Positions 1 to 8,103 of a DNA stretch of 64,000 bases are shown in pieces. Origin of the DNA: an uncultured Porphyromonadaceae bacterium (GTDB lineage Bacteria > Bacteroidota > Bacteroidia > Bacteroidales > Muribaculaceae); NCBI GenBank assembly GCA_947567425.1, contig CANOLV010000002.1, positions 1 through 64,000 of the forward strand, given 5' to 3'. The position numbers and the translations under genes are program-made. A model generated the notes under the pieces. That model was not told the origin of the DNA. It saw nothing but the letters and a program-made list of their open reading frames with translations, and ran no database searches. Position 1 is the first letter of the stretch. Each line of letters opens with the position of its first letter.

Positions 1-580
1 TGAGAAGCGACTGCCCCAATTCATATAAAAGTTCTGCTTCATCGGAATATGGCTCAATATTCCATTTATCTTTGTATGGTTCAAAGCGTTTAAGTGCTTC
101 TATATATTCGGGGTCGTCCTTAATTGCCTCTACGATAGAACTACCCAACCTAACCACTTCTTCGCCTGTTAATGGATTGAATTTTATTATCAACGTTTTA
201 GGGTCGAAAAATGGTTTTTCCATTTTATCCCATTTCCAACCAGTGTGATAGTAAAAAAGTCGCATTCTTCCGATTTCGTTTGTGTAGTATTCCGTAGAGC
301 CTTTAACGGTGGAAAGTTCTGATTTGGCTGATTGGAGTTGGCTCTCCAACCGGTTGATGCTTTCTGACTGTTTCTGATTTTGTGTTTTCAGTTTCTCCAC
401 TTCCGAAAGGCTTATGTCTATATTAGAGGATTGTTTACCACTGAGATAACGGACTTTTGCCTTTAACTTTCGGCACTTACTATTGTGAACCTTTTGCATC
501 TCCTTTTTCTCCTTTTTGAGAGAGGCAACTTCGGCTGTCAGTCGTTCAATCTTTTCTTTATCGGTTACTACTTTCGGCAT
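1..580 (-). CDS. Coiled-coil protein, C-terminus cut by window edge
   Basis: The reading frame is open from the ATG at 580 to the window edge, about 193 residues, with no stop. Residues 1 to about 95 are rich in K, E, Q and S with heptad-like spacing (for example KIERLTAEVASLKKEKKEM), so a long coiled coil is likely. Residues from about 100 on are a compact, aromatic-rich segment (MRLFYYHTGWKWDKM) followed by a mixed helix region. I do not recognise the family. It lies 29 bases downstream of the hydrolase-like gene on the same strand, so the two are probably co-transcribed as cargo of the element. Function unknown; a structural or scaffold role is only a guess. Confidence 0.6.
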   Translation of the reverse strand, partial: MPKVVTDKEKIERLTAEVASLKKEKKEMQKVHNSKCRKLKAKVRYLSGKQSSNIDISLSEVEKLKTQNQKQSESINRLESQLQSAKSELSTVKGSTEYYTNEIGRMRLFYYHTGWKWDKMEKPFFDPKTLIIKFNPLTGEEVVRLGSSIVEAIKDDPEYIEALKRFEPYKDKWNIEPYSDEAELLYELGQSLL

Positions 581-609
581 ATCGTTTTGTTTTGGGATAA
601 TATATGTGA

Positions 610-1149
610 TCAGTCCTCTTTATTTAGTTTTTTCTCAGCATTTCCCAATCGTATTAAGGCATCATATACACCTATATAGCGTATTCCCTCCAATAAATCC
701 AATTCTCCATCGCTGATTTCAGAATGTACTGCCTCATAATATTCAGCATAGACTTCCGCTCTCTGAATGTCCTTTTTTCTGCCACCGAACAGACAGACGG
801 TGTTTTCTCTGTCATATTCATCTATTGTCACATCAGATGGTGCAATGGCTGGAGAGATTAGATATTTGCGTTTGTAGTTCTTTATGGCTTCAATGTAGTT
901 TGCTCCACTACCGCATCCAATCAATATCGGAGTGCGAACTGTCATCCAAATTTCATTGACATTCCAAAACATACGGTTTCTCTCATAGTCTATCAGACCT
1001 ATATCGTAACTATGTGATGGGAAAATAGTTTCCAACTCTTTCATTACCATATCCTTATTGTAATCGCCTGACGGTTTTCTATGACCGTTGCTGATATAGG
1101 CTCTTTTGTCGGTAAAGACTAATACACTCTGTTTTGTTTTCTGTTCCAT
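610..1149 (-). CDS. YqiA/UPF0227-like alpha/beta-hydrolase fold protein, possibly inactive
   Basis: A 179-residue protein whose layout resembles the short YqiA/UPF0227 esterases: an opening strand (QSVLVFTDKRAY), a nucleophile-elbow region at about residue 77 (LIGCGSGANYIEAI), then YLISPAIAP, comparable to the 'NPAVRP' stretch of YqiA, and a late strand VCLFGGRKKD followed by a tyrosine-rich helix. In active members the elbow reads G-x-S-x-G; here the aligned central residue looks like Gly (G-C-G-S-G), so the catalytic serine may be gone. Homology is by pattern only and is remote. The gene sits between two unknown genes on the same strand. Alternatives are a binding protein that kept the fold, or an unrelated Rossmann-like protein. 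Confidence 0.5.
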   Translation of the reverse strand: MEQKTKQSVLVFTDKRAYISNGHRKPSGDYNKDMVMKELETIFPSHSYDIGLIDYERNRMFWNVNEIWMTVRTPILIGCGSGANYIEAIKNYKRKYLISPAIAPSDVTIDEYDRENTVCLFGGRKKDIQRAEVYAEYYEAVHSEISDGELDLLEGIRYIGVYDALIRLGNAEKKLNKED

Positions 1150-1240
1150 TTCGTTTGTTTTTAGATGGTTGGTATTCTTTTGATTTTGATTGATGATGTT
1201 GGGGCAGTTGCCCCAAACATCATACTAAGTTAACGTTTTA

Positions 1241-1849
1241 TCAGAGCCGATATGATGCACCCGAATAATCCTTTTTGTATTCAGCTTTCCAATTATATGA
1301 AAGGTGACCGCTGAAATCCTTTTCCATAAAGATTGTATCATATTTGCTGTTACCGAAAATGGCGGTCAGTTCGGCATTGAGGTCGGCACTGTCTTTCAGT
1401 GCCTTAATCAGACCTCTTACTAATGTGGTCTGCTGTTTCATACGGTCTTTAAGATACTGAGGTGCATCGCTTCCGGCTTTGTAACTGATTGACTGAGTAA
1501 GGAGTTTATCAACGTCCTCTTTTCCTCTGAATTGAGGAATAACGCTCATTAGGTAACGCTTCATCGAATACTTCATCAGTTCATCCATACGGAATTTGTA
1601 ACCGTTCACATAAAAGTGGCGTTCAGTTACATAATCACGGTTTTCAAAGATGGTTATGCAGTCAATCATCTTTATATTGGGAGAACCGTAGTTGAAACCG
1701 TCCTCAACCAACATTTCAATGGTTTCAACCACATTATGGGCGGTGGCACTGCTGACCGATTTTGCAGTAGGACGGTTTACAGTGGTTACAACGGAGTTGT
1801 TGGAGTTGTTTACGTTGTTGTTACGACGGTTGTTCTTTTTAGATGCCAT
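1241..1849 (-). CDS. Unknown protein with Asn-rich N-terminus
   Basis: A 202-residue protein of unknown function. Residues 1 to 20 are a basic, asparagine-rich tail (MASKKNNRRNNNVNN) that is probably disordered and could bind nucleic acid. The rest is mixed alpha/beta, with a strand-like stretch CITIFENRDYVTERHFYVNG and several amphipathic helices. There is no signal peptide or membrane segment. The poly-Asn tail and AT-rich codon use match the rest of the element and differ from the GC-richer genes to the right. About 90 bases separate it from the next gene downstream, so co-transcription is possible. I do not recognise a family. Confidence 0.6.
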   Translation of the reverse strand: MASKKNNRRNNNVNNSNNSVVTTVNRPTAKSVSSATAHNVVETIEMLVEDGFNYGSPNIKMIDCITIFENRDYVTERHFYVNGYKFRMDELMKYSMKRYLMSVIPQFRGKEDVDKLLTQSISYKAGSDAPQYLKDRMKQQTTLVRGLIKALKDSADLNAELTAIFGNSKYDTIFMEKDFSGHLSYNWKAEYKKDYSGASYRL

Positions 1850-2260
1850 AGTTCTTTATATTTTAGACGGTTATTAATTCGTTTTCAGTTTTTGAGAATG
1901 GAAGTCGGTAAGTGGTTTTCCTCATTCTTTTCTCAGTATATACATATATCAGATGTCACCTCAATCTTTAGTCCTTAATTCTACTTTAACATTTCGTTAA
2001 CATTTGATTTATGTTCTCTTTTCAGTGGGAAGCATTGCTATCTTCCCCCCTACATTATACATATATGAAATTGAGGAAATAAATTTAGTGGTTTCGACAT
2101 GTTTAACATTCATTAATCATACGGATTGATATATGGTTGTAAATCACATCATTAGAAATTTTTATATACTTAAAAATTGAATATAGGTGATAAAGCCGAA
2201 TGATGATATATTATATAAATAGTAAAGGCTGTTTGCCCTTAACTCCATATATAGCTATTC
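1850..2260. other. AT-rich intergenic gap in the mobile element
   Basis: About 410 bases with no convincing gene. It holds a weak GGGAAG/CTTCCC hairpin near 2030 to 2050 and a stretch near 2126 (gattgatatatggttgta) that resembles one near 5055 (gattaatatatggttata) in the other non-coding part of the element. It must contain the promoter of the 1849 gene on the minus strand, but I cannot place it with confidence. Confidence 0.4.
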
Positions 2261-2303
2261 AAAAACCCTCTAACAAATTGTAAGGCACAATGTTAGAGGG
2301 TTT
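2261..2303 (-). terminator. Hairpin terminator after the small serine recombinase
   Basis: Inverted repeat AAACCCTCTAAC / GTTAGAGGGTTT with extra internal pairing. On the minus strand it lies 22 bases past the stop of the resolvase gene and is followed by a T run, as expected for an intrinsic terminator. Confidence 0.8.
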
Positions 2304-2324
2304 GATTTTGCCGTTTTGTGATTA

Positions 2325-2963
2325 CTATAGGGATAGTGTCTTTTTTATCTTTCGGATTGTGTTGATTGAAGTGCCACTGATTTTAGAGATATTGGATAAT
2401 GATAATCCCTTTCTTATCAGTGTTACTTCCTTTTGGTATTGGGTTTTATATTCCTCATCGGTTTTCCGATAGGTGGAGGGTCTTCCCATTTTGATACCCT
2501 CTTTTCGGCATCGTTCAATGTATTGGGTTCTTCCGCTCTCCATTCGTTCCCTTATAGTGTGTCTTTCCATTGATGCTATCTCCAAAAGGATGGTGCATAT
2601 CAATGATGCGATGGGATTAAGTTTACCATCGGGATTTAATGTTTCCAGATTGTAGTTCTTCACATAAAGACTAACTCCGTTGTCGGTCAAAAACTGAATG
2701 ACCTTTAAGGCTTCCAATGTATTTCGACCAACTCTACTAATCTCTAAACATACAACCCTCTTTATCTGATGCTCCTTAACATAGGCTACAAGATTTTGGA
2801 TTTCCTCACGTTCCTCCAACTTTTTGGCTCCGCTGACCTTATTGGCGAATATCTCAGCCACTTCCCAACCTACATTACCGCAGTAGGCTGTAAGTTCATT
2901 TATCTGCCGTTGGTATTCCTGTTTGTCGGTACTCACACGGGCTAATATAACTACCTTATCCAT
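2325..2963 (-). CDS. Small serine recombinase (resolvase/invertase family)
   Basis: A 212-residue site-specific recombinase. The N-terminus MDKVVILARVSTDKQ carries the catalytic serine (RVS), and EISRVGRNTLEAL carries the conserved active-site arginines. A helical linker with MERHTIRERMESGR follows, and the C-terminal 45 residues form a helix-turn-helix (LSNISKISGTSINTIRKI). Such enzymes invert or resolve DNA at short inverted sites. An upstream in-frame ATG would add 15 residues, but family members start close to the first strand, so the ATG at 2963 is preferred. It lies 146 bases downstream of the large serine recombinase, each gene with its own hairpin, so they are separate transcripts. 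It may drive phase variation or resolve the element; no invertible repeats were identified in view. Confidence 0.88.
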   Translation of the reverse strand: MDKVVILARVSTDKQEYQRQINELTAYCGNVGWEVAEIFANKVSGAKKLEEREEIQNLVAYVKEHQIKRVVCLEISRVGRNTLEALKVIQFLTDNGVSLYVKNYNLETLNPDGKLNPIASLICTILLEIASMERHTIRERMESGRTQYIERCRKEGIKMGRPSTYRKTDEEYKTQYQKEVTLIRKGLSLSNISKISGTSINTIRKIKKTLSL

Positions 2964-3006
2964 AGTCTTTTGATTTTGCTGTTGATTACGGATAGATATA
3001 ACAAAC

Positions 3007-3049
3007 AAACCCTATTAATTTAAGATAAAACCTTAAAATGATAGGGTTT
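3007..3049 (-). terminator. Hairpin terminator after the large serine recombinase
   Basis: Nested inverted repeat: outer arms AAACCCTAT / ATAGGGTTT and inner arms TTTAAG / CTTAAA. It lies 60 bases downstream of the recombinase stop on the minus strand and is followed by T-rich DNA. It separates the two recombinase genes. Confidence 0.75.
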
Positions 3050-3109
3050 GTCGGTGCTTTTCAGCCAATATTCAATATTAAATTGCTATGGTCGGAGTTT
3101 TGCTATGTT

Positions 3110-4582
3110 TCATTGCTTCTCTTTACGGCTGTATTCATTGATAAGGGAGATTTCGGTTTTGTTCCTCCCTTTCACCTCATATACCGTCACCGTATCATTT
3201 ATGCGGTTGTAGATTGAGATATGGGCGGTAAATCTCAATGGTCGTTCAATGGTCACTTTCTTTACGACCTTTCGGATAATATCAATCTTTTCATCCAACG
3301 ACATCGCTTCCTCATTTATATCAGCCAATAAATCGGCATCCGCAATTTGCTGTTGCTTTCCTATTGCTTCATTGTTCAGTTCAAAAAGGCGGTGTTCCTT
3401 TTCGGTGAGTTGGTCGGTCAGCTTCTCCAAAAGTTCATTTCCTTTATGATCTGACAGCCGTCCGAAAATCATACGTTCCTCAACCTTATCCATCTTATCC
3501 TTTATGGATTGGATTTCGGTACTGATGGTTTCTCTCTTTTTGGCTATCGTTGCCAACTCCTTTTGAAATTTTCGTTGGAGGATGGTTTTGTTCATCAGAT
3601 ATTTTCGGTACATCCTTTTTGAGAAGTCCCAAACGATAGGGTCAATTCTCCATCGCTTTATTGTCATTCCTCCATAATGGGAGATATAGTAGGCATCACC
3701 ACTGCTCATTGCACATAAAGGTCGTTTTGAAGTTACATCGAAAAGCAGCCCTTTCAGCATAAAGCGGTTTTTATGGCTTCTTTTGGGTTTCCCTTTTCGT
3801 TTTTTCCTCTCTATCTGAACCCTATCGAATAGGGATTTGGATATGATTTGCGGATAGGTCTGATTACCGCAATAAAACTCTCTGCTCAACCATTGACCTA
3901 TATTGTGTTCTAATGTGAAGAAAGAAGTATTTGGAAACAACCCCTCCTCTTTCAGTTCTTTTGCAATATCGGCTATTGATTTGTTACCTTTGGCATATTC
4001 TGAAAAGAAGCGTTTTACAATCGCTGATTGTTCCTCATTTACGATATAATATTTCTCCTTATTGACCGAATAACCGAATGGTGGAAAACCACTCATTATT
4101 TTACCGATTTTCCGATTGTGGTAACGTCCTCTCATAAAACGTTCCTTTTTCAATGCCATTTCACTTTCCGAAAAGGAAGAGAAGATAGAAAACATCAGTG
4201 ATGCAGATTGCGACATCTTCCCATTTTCATCCAATAACCTCATATAAGGTTGGATGCAGATTAACTGAATGTGTCGCTCAATCAGATAATCCCTGATGCT
4301 GTACAGAACCAACTGACGGCGGCTCAATCGGCTCAATTCATAGATATAGACTACATTTATAGAGGGGTCGTTCTCTATGTACTCTTTCATTTTGTTTAGT
4401 CCGTTTCTCTCTTCTTCTGAAAGTTTGATTGCGGACTCCTTATCTTCAATGATGATAATGTTATCACCACTGTAACCGTCCTTTTCGACCTCTTTAAGGA
4501 CAGCTTCGGTCTGTTGTTCCAATGTCTGCTGTTCAGAACTGACCCTACTTAATATGATTGCTTTTTTCTCCATATATTTCAA
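3110..4582 (-). CDS. Large serine recombinase (integrase)
   Basis: A 490-residue recombinase with the full layout of the large serine family: resolvase-type catalytic domain at residues 1 to 150 (KAIILSRVSSEQQ with the nucleophile serine; ELSRLSRRQLV with the arginines), a 'recombinase' domain at about 160 to 260 (GFPPFGYSVNKEKYYIVNEEQ), a truncated or modified zinc-ribbon region near 290, and a long coiled coil at about 350 to 440 before a short C-terminal tail. These enzymes integrate phages and conjugative elements at attP/attB without host factors. Met4 (position 4573) is an equally good start. It faces away from the non-coding stretch to the right, which joins a split Sel1 gene, so it is the likely integrase of the element covering the left end of the window. 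Confidence 0.9.
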   Translation of the reverse strand: MKYMEKKAIILSRVSSEQQTLEQQTEAVLKEVEKDGYSGDNIIIIEDKESAIKLSEEERNGLNKMKEYIENDPSINVVYIYELSRLSRRQLVLYSIRDYLIERHIQLICIQPYMRLLDENGKMSQSASLMFSIFSSFSESEMALKKERFMRGRYHNRKIGKIMSGFPPFGYSVNKEKYYIVNEEQSAIVKRFFSEYAKGNKSIADIAKELKEEGLFPNTSFFTLEHNIGQWLSREFYCGNQTYPQIISKSLFDRVQIERKKRKGKPKRSHKNRFMLKGLLFDVTSKRPLCAMSSGDAYYISHYGGMTIKRWRIDPIVWDFSKRMYRKYLMNKTILQRKFQKELATIAKKRETISTEIQSIKDKMDKVEERMIFGRLSDHKGNELLEKLTDQLTEKEHRLFELNNEAIGKQQQIADADLLADINEEAMSLDEKIDIIRKVVKKVTIERPLRFTAHISIYNRINDTVTVYEVKGRNKTEISLINEYSRKEKQ

Positions 4583-5438
4583 TGATTTAAGTTATTCACT
4601 AATGGCATTTAGATATACTAAAAGCCACCTCAAAATTTAGTAACAGATGCCACTATCTTTTATCGGAAAATCCAAATACCTCCCTCTAATGGTTTTCTAA
4701 AAATCAAATATGGAGGGTTACTACATATAGTGGTAATTAATGGAGTTTCCCCAATATCCGATTTTCAAAAAGAGAGGTAGTGGTAATTCCCTCTATTTCA
4801 AAATGTCAATGTCCTCTTTTGTAACTGATGTGGTTTTCAATTACAGTGAAACATATTTGGAGATGAAGTAATCTTTAGTCTGTTGACATTTATTAACCAT
4901 AAGACTGAAAGTAGTGATATAGTGGAGGTTAATGTGTTTTATAATGGAGGAAATGAGAAAACGAAAACAATTGCCCTAATAGAAATATATAAGGGGTAAT
5001 GGATATGGAGGGAGTGTAACCACAAACCCATTCTAAAAGTGAATGTATTGCAGTGATTAATATATGGTTATAGGTATTTATAGCAGTGGGAAGTGGTTAA
5101 AAACCGTTTGGTTCGGATATTGATTTATATAAATAAAACAGTTCCAAAAGCCACTAATATTCAGATTGTGGAGATATAACAGAGCCTATTACAATAGTAT
5201 TGAATGGATTAAGAGCGTTTTTATGATTGGGAAGTGGTCAAAAGAGGGTGCTGAACCCTATTAGATATATATAAATGGAATTGGAGAGGGGCATTGTGTT
5301 TTCATATTCCGAACCTAAAAATCCTATACCCTCAACAATATCAATGGATTATAAAGAATAGTTTTCAAAATTCGACATATCAGTTAGTTATGAACCAATG
5401 GCAAATATCCGCCCCTTTCGTTTAAGTTCATTTTTCCT
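4583..5438. other. Non-coding end of the integrated element, with short repeats
   Basis: About 850 AT-rich bases without a supported gene, between the integrase start and the first recognisable Sel1 sequence. It holds two copies of TAGTGGTAATT exactly 50 bases apart (4728 and 4778) and two copies of GGGAAGTGGT 141 bases apart (5088 and 5229), each followed by A-rich sequence. An open frame from 5398 to 5438 fuses element sequence to the Sel1 remnant and is probably a junction artefact. Position next to a serine integrase fits an attachment-site region, but the crossover core cannot be named from one end. Confidence 0.5.
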
Positions 5439-5703
5439 ATATTCCTATAAGAACGGCATAGGCGGCAAACAGGATTGTGAAAAGGCTATGCTTGAATATC
5501 AGCATATCGCCGAGCGTATCAATGGCCGGGGGTTCAAAGATCTGGCCGCCGGTATCGGGACTGCATTATACGAAATCGGCAATATGTATCTCAACGGACT
5601 CGGAGTACAGCCCGATTTGAAAGAGGCAATCCGCTATTTCACGCTCGCCGCGAAGAAATGCAATAGCATTCAGGCCGAAAACAAATTAAACGAATTACTT
5701 TAG
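5439..5703 (+). pseudogene. 3' remnant of a Sel1-repeat gene, split at the element junction
   Basis: From about 5439 the frame encodes roughly 88 residues that match the C-terminus of the intact Sel1 protein at 10042 to 11166: YKNGIGGKQDCEKAMLEYQ aligns with YKRGAGCERDYAKAMALYQ, and YEIGNMYLNGLGVQPDL aligns with YELGNMYLKGLGVEVDL. Upstream of this point the DNA is AT-rich and unrelated, so the first three quarters of the gene are missing here. The best explanation is that the element to the left inserted into this gene; the 5' part would then lie beyond the other end of the element. Simple decay of a paralogue is the alternative. It sits 4 bases before the DMP19 gene. Confidence 0.75.
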
Positions 5704-5707
5704 GACT

Positions 5708-6067
5708 ATGACAGAAAAAGATACTCTTTGGAACAGATTTATTGAAGAAATTTGCGACCGCGATGCGTCGAGTCTTTCACCGCTCCAGAAGAAAGCGGTA
5801 CTCTGCTTCTGGTATGATTCGGAAATGCAGAACGGAGGACATTCCGGCTATCTGGAGAATTATCCTGATACAAACCCGGATGAACTGGAAGATGCCATCC
5901 TGACAGTAGGCAACAAGGAGATGGCCGACAACTATCGCCGGGCAATCGCCTATAGCGTAGAGGATGACTTTGAAGAGACCGACAATGCCTATTACGATTT
6001 CGAACCATCGCTATGCGACTGCCTTGAGGAATTTGTATGGGCAAACAAGGATATTATTTTTGACTAA
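5708..6067 (+). CDS. DMP19/DUF4375 family protein
   Basis: A 119-residue acidic cytosolic protein. The stretch FWYDSEMQNGGHSGYLEN is the signature of the DMP19/DUF4375 family (aspartate at a YD, then N-G-G), followed by a helix holding ILTVGNKEMADNYRRAI. Family members are small DNA-mimic or immunity-type proteins that are often found in arrays next to toxin genes; the partner is unknown here. It follows the Sel1 remnant by 4 bases and precedes another Sel1 fragment and a SUKH-like gene, so it belongs to an immunity-type array. No toxin gene is visible in the window. Confidence 0.75.
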   Translation: MTEKDTLWNRFIEEICDRDASSLSPLQKKAVLCFWYDSEMQNGGHSGYLENYPDTNPDELEDAILTVGNKEMADNYRRAIAYSVEDDFEETDNAYYDFEPSLCDCLEEFVWANKDIIFD

Positions 6068-6072
6068 ATACA

Positions 6073-6221
6073 CTCTGAACGGCAAGGACCTGCTAGAGTA
6101 TTTCAAAATCATAAAGCAAAGTGTCGCAGATTCTGACGACCCGGAGCAAGACGCCGCATGGTATGCCAAGGCTGAGGAACTGGAGGCCGGTTCAAAAAAC
6201 TTTGATAATTGTGATATATAG
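6073..6221 (+). pseudogene. 5' remnant of a second Sel1-repeat gene
   Basis: The frame encodes LLEYFKIIKQSVADSDDPEQ, which matches the N-terminus of the Sel1 protein at 10042 (LSEYFKIIKQSIDDFDDPEQ). The DNA at 6095 to 6118 is identical over 24 bases to 10056 to 10079. No usable start codon remains in frame (the aligned start region reads CTGAAC), and the similarity stops after about 25 residues. It is therefore a broken copy, left by duplication or recombination among Sel1 genes of this locus. It ends 2 bases before the next gene. Confidence 0.65.
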
Positions 6222-6223
6222 GT

Positions 6224-6715
6224 ATGGATAATATTTTGCAGATTGTGAAGGAACACTTGCCACAAGCGGGAACGGAGTTAAGCATATACACTTTTTTAGC
6301 CTCGGATACCCTTTGGCTTGGCAAACTGAAATCACAACGCTCTTTTGTTACCGTGGCAGAAGATACAATACTCGGATTGTACATTGTCGTGATGGATGAC
6401 GGTTCGGTTCATTTGCTGGAATTACCTGACGAAAGGAAACTCTACGATCTGTCTAATCTCGACGAAGACCATATCATAGGATATTGCTCCACCAACTTTC
6501 CCGCTTTCATGGCAATCATGAATCTGTACATGGAAGCGGAAAGACGTCTTGCAGATCTTGAACCCGCTGTAGAGACAGATGTATTCGAGAAAGAATGTGA
6601 GAAAGCGGAAGCCGAACTCCGCCGGAAAGTTGATAAAATAGATTCAACAGCCATCGAAGACCCAGAAGGACTATGGAGTACGATGATTGAAGAAATGGGA
6701 GCCGGCATTTGTTGA
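6224..6715 (+). CDS. SUKH-like (possible SUKH-4) immunity-type protein
   Basis: A 163-residue soluble protein. The pattern from residue 18 to 110 fits the SUKH (SMI1/KNR4) fold: an early helix, strands with RSFVTVAEDTILGLYIVVMDDGSVHLLEL, and a closing helix after STNFPAFMAIMNLY, which is where SUKH-4 proteins have 'N-S-S-x-x-x-F'. The last 50 residues are a charged helix (VFEKECEKAEAELRRKVDKI) and a conserved-looking tail. SUKH proteins neutralise polymorphic toxins or nucleases. The assignment rests on pattern alone. It lies in the small-gene array behind a DMP19 gene, which supports an immunity-type role. Confidence 0.45.
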   Translation: MDNILQIVKEHLPQAGTELSIYTFLASDTLWLGKLKSQRSFVTVAEDTILGLYIVVMDDGSVHLLELPDERKLYDLSNLDEDHIIGYCSTNFPAFMAIMNLYMEAERRLADLEPAVETDVFEKECEKAEAELRRKVDKIDSTAIEDPEGLWSTMIEEMGAGIC

Positions 6716-6742
6716 TTACTAACTATCTAAGAATAATATACT

Positions 6743-6967
6743 ATGCCATACATATCCATTGAAAGCGGTAGATTGACCGCAGAGCAAAAGAAAGAGTTGA
6801 TTGAACGTCTCACGGCTACAGCCTCAGAGATAACCCATATCCCGGAGCAATTCTTCACAATAACCATCAAGGAACTTCCAGATGAAAATTTTGGCATCGG
6901 TGGCAAGTCAATCGATGAGATAAAACTTAATTACAAGGTCACTCAATTTAATAGAATTGAGAATTAG
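6743..6967 (+). CDS. 4-oxalocrotonate tautomerase family protein
   Basis: A 74-residue small enzyme of the tautomerase superfamily. After removal of the start Met the N-terminal residue is proline (MPYISIESGRL), the catalytic base of the family, followed by the usual helix EQKKELIERLTATASEI and the strand FFTITIKELPDENFGIGGKS. These enzymes act on enol/keto pairs or unsaturated acids as hexamers; the substrate here is unknown. Length fits (62 to 80 is usual). It lies 27 bases after the SUKH-like gene and ends 4 bases before the AraC gene, so it and the regulator are likely one operon. Confidence 0.85.
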   Translation: MPYISIESGRLTAEQKKELIERLTATASEITHIPEQFFTITIKELPDENFGIGGKSIDEIKLNYKVTQFNRIEN

Positions 6968-6971
6968 TGCA

Positions 6972-7802
6972 ATGTTGGCAGAAAACAAAATTCCGGAGCA
7001 TAAGCTGACTGCAATAACAGACTGCCCATTCATGCTTCGCCATAATGATGATGGAGAAGTAAGAGGGCATACACATTGTTTTCATCGTGACAACTTCTTC
7101 CTAATTGGGATTATTATTTCCGGTAGCCAACATTTGTCAGTTGATTTTGAAAAATATGAATTGAAAACCGGGAATGCTATTATCCTATTTCCCGGTCAGA
7201 TTCATGCCTCAGAGCCTTCTACGGATACAGATGGTTTTGCTCTCCTTCTCTCTCCCGAACTATTAAGCGATAAGGACTTGCTGGCCATTCGGAAATTACA
7301 GTTTGGTAATAAGATAATTGAGCTGAAAGAAGATGATCTTCACGATATTATACAACTTTATAACGTACTCAAGAAAAGGCATCAAAAGGCTCGTGAAATC
7401 GAATTGTCATTGGCCAATGCCATAAAACACATGGTGATAGCCAATATCACACCCAACCATTCGTCTGTTCCCAATCGTTATATCCGTCTTGTCATGAAAT
7501 TTCACCAGCTGATGGAACAAAATATCCGCACTGTAAAGAGTCCAACTGAATATGCCTCAATGCTGAATGTTTCAGGCGTATATCTCAATGAAGCGGTAAA
7601 GTCGGTGACAGGAAAAAATGCCAGTTGTCTGATTGGCGAATATGTAACAATGCTTGCTAAAAGAGAATTGTGCTATACCAGACTTAGCGCGCAAGAAATA
7701 GCCATCAACCTTGGATATGTAGATTACAGCTATTTCTCCCGATTGTTCAGCCGTCATGCCTCTATGAGTCCAAAGAGTTTTCGTAACGCATACATTGAAT
7801 AA
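6972..7802 (+). CDS. AraC-family transcriptional regulator
   Basis: A 276-residue regulator. The N-terminal half is a cupin-like ligand domain (HTHCFHRDNFFLIGIIISG, then GNAIILFPGQIHASEP). The C-terminal 100 residues hold the two helix-turn-helix motifs of AraC proteins (PTEYASMLNVSGVYLNEAVK and SAQEIAINLGYVDYSYFSRL) and end in HASMSPKSFRNAYIE. A TTG at 6957 would extend it by five residues, but the ATG at 6972 just after the tautomerase stop is preferred. It probably responds to a small molecule linked to the tautomerase or the downstream ferredoxin. Confidence 0.9.
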   Translation: MLAENKIPEHKLTAITDCPFMLRHNDDGEVRGHTHCFHRDNFFLIGIIISGSQHLSVDFEKYELKTGNAIILFPGQIHASEPSTDTDGFALLLSPELLSDKDLLAIRKLQFGNKIIELKEDDLHDIIQLYNVLKKRHQKAREIELSLANAIKHMVIANITPNHSSVPNRYIRLVMKFHQLMEQNIRTVKSPTEYASMLNVSGVYLNEAVKSVTGKNASCLIGEYVTMLAKRELCYTRLSAQEIAINLGYVDYSYFSRLFSRHASMSPKSFRNAYIE

Positions 7803-7850
7803 TCCAACTTTTGCCTTAAATAGACTATTCCCATACTGATTAAAAGCAAG

Positions 7851-7858
7851 TAATTTTG
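7851..7858 (+). promoter_or_regulatory. -7 element TAATTTTG for the ferredoxin gene
   Basis: TAATTTTG matches the Bacteroidetes TAnnTTTG -7 consensus and lies 15 bases before the ATG, giving a very short leader. No clear TTTG was seen near -33. Confidence 0.5.
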
Positions 7859-7872
7859 CAATCAAAAAAACT

Positions 7873-8103
7873 ATGGGAATATTCGATAAATTACGCGACA
7901 GTCACATGACGGCATACATCATCATCAATACTCGCAACTGTGTAGGCTGCTGGGACTGTTTCAACGCTTGCCCCAAACAGGTGTTCGGCAAGATTGATTT
8001 TCTTGGACACCGTCATATCAAAATCAAAAATGCCTCCGGATGCATCGGCTGCAATAAATGTGTCCAAGTATGCCGGCACGGCGTGATAAAATCACGTAAA
8101 TAA
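7873..8103 (+). CDS. Small 2[4Fe-4S] ferredoxin
   Basis: A 76-residue protein with two cysteine clusters, CVGCWDCFNACPK and CIGCNKCVQVCRHG, each of the CxxCxxC...C type that binds a 4Fe-4S cluster. It would carry electrons in the cytosol. The first 11 residues before MTAYIIINTRNC may be a false extension; an internal ATG at 7906 is an alternative start. It lies 70 bases after the AraC gene with its own -7 element. The redox partner cannot be told from the context. Confidence 0.85.
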   Translation: MGIFDKLRDSHMTAYIIINTRNCVGCWDCFNACPKQVFGKIDFLGHRHIKIKNASGCIGCNKCVQVCRHGVIKSRK

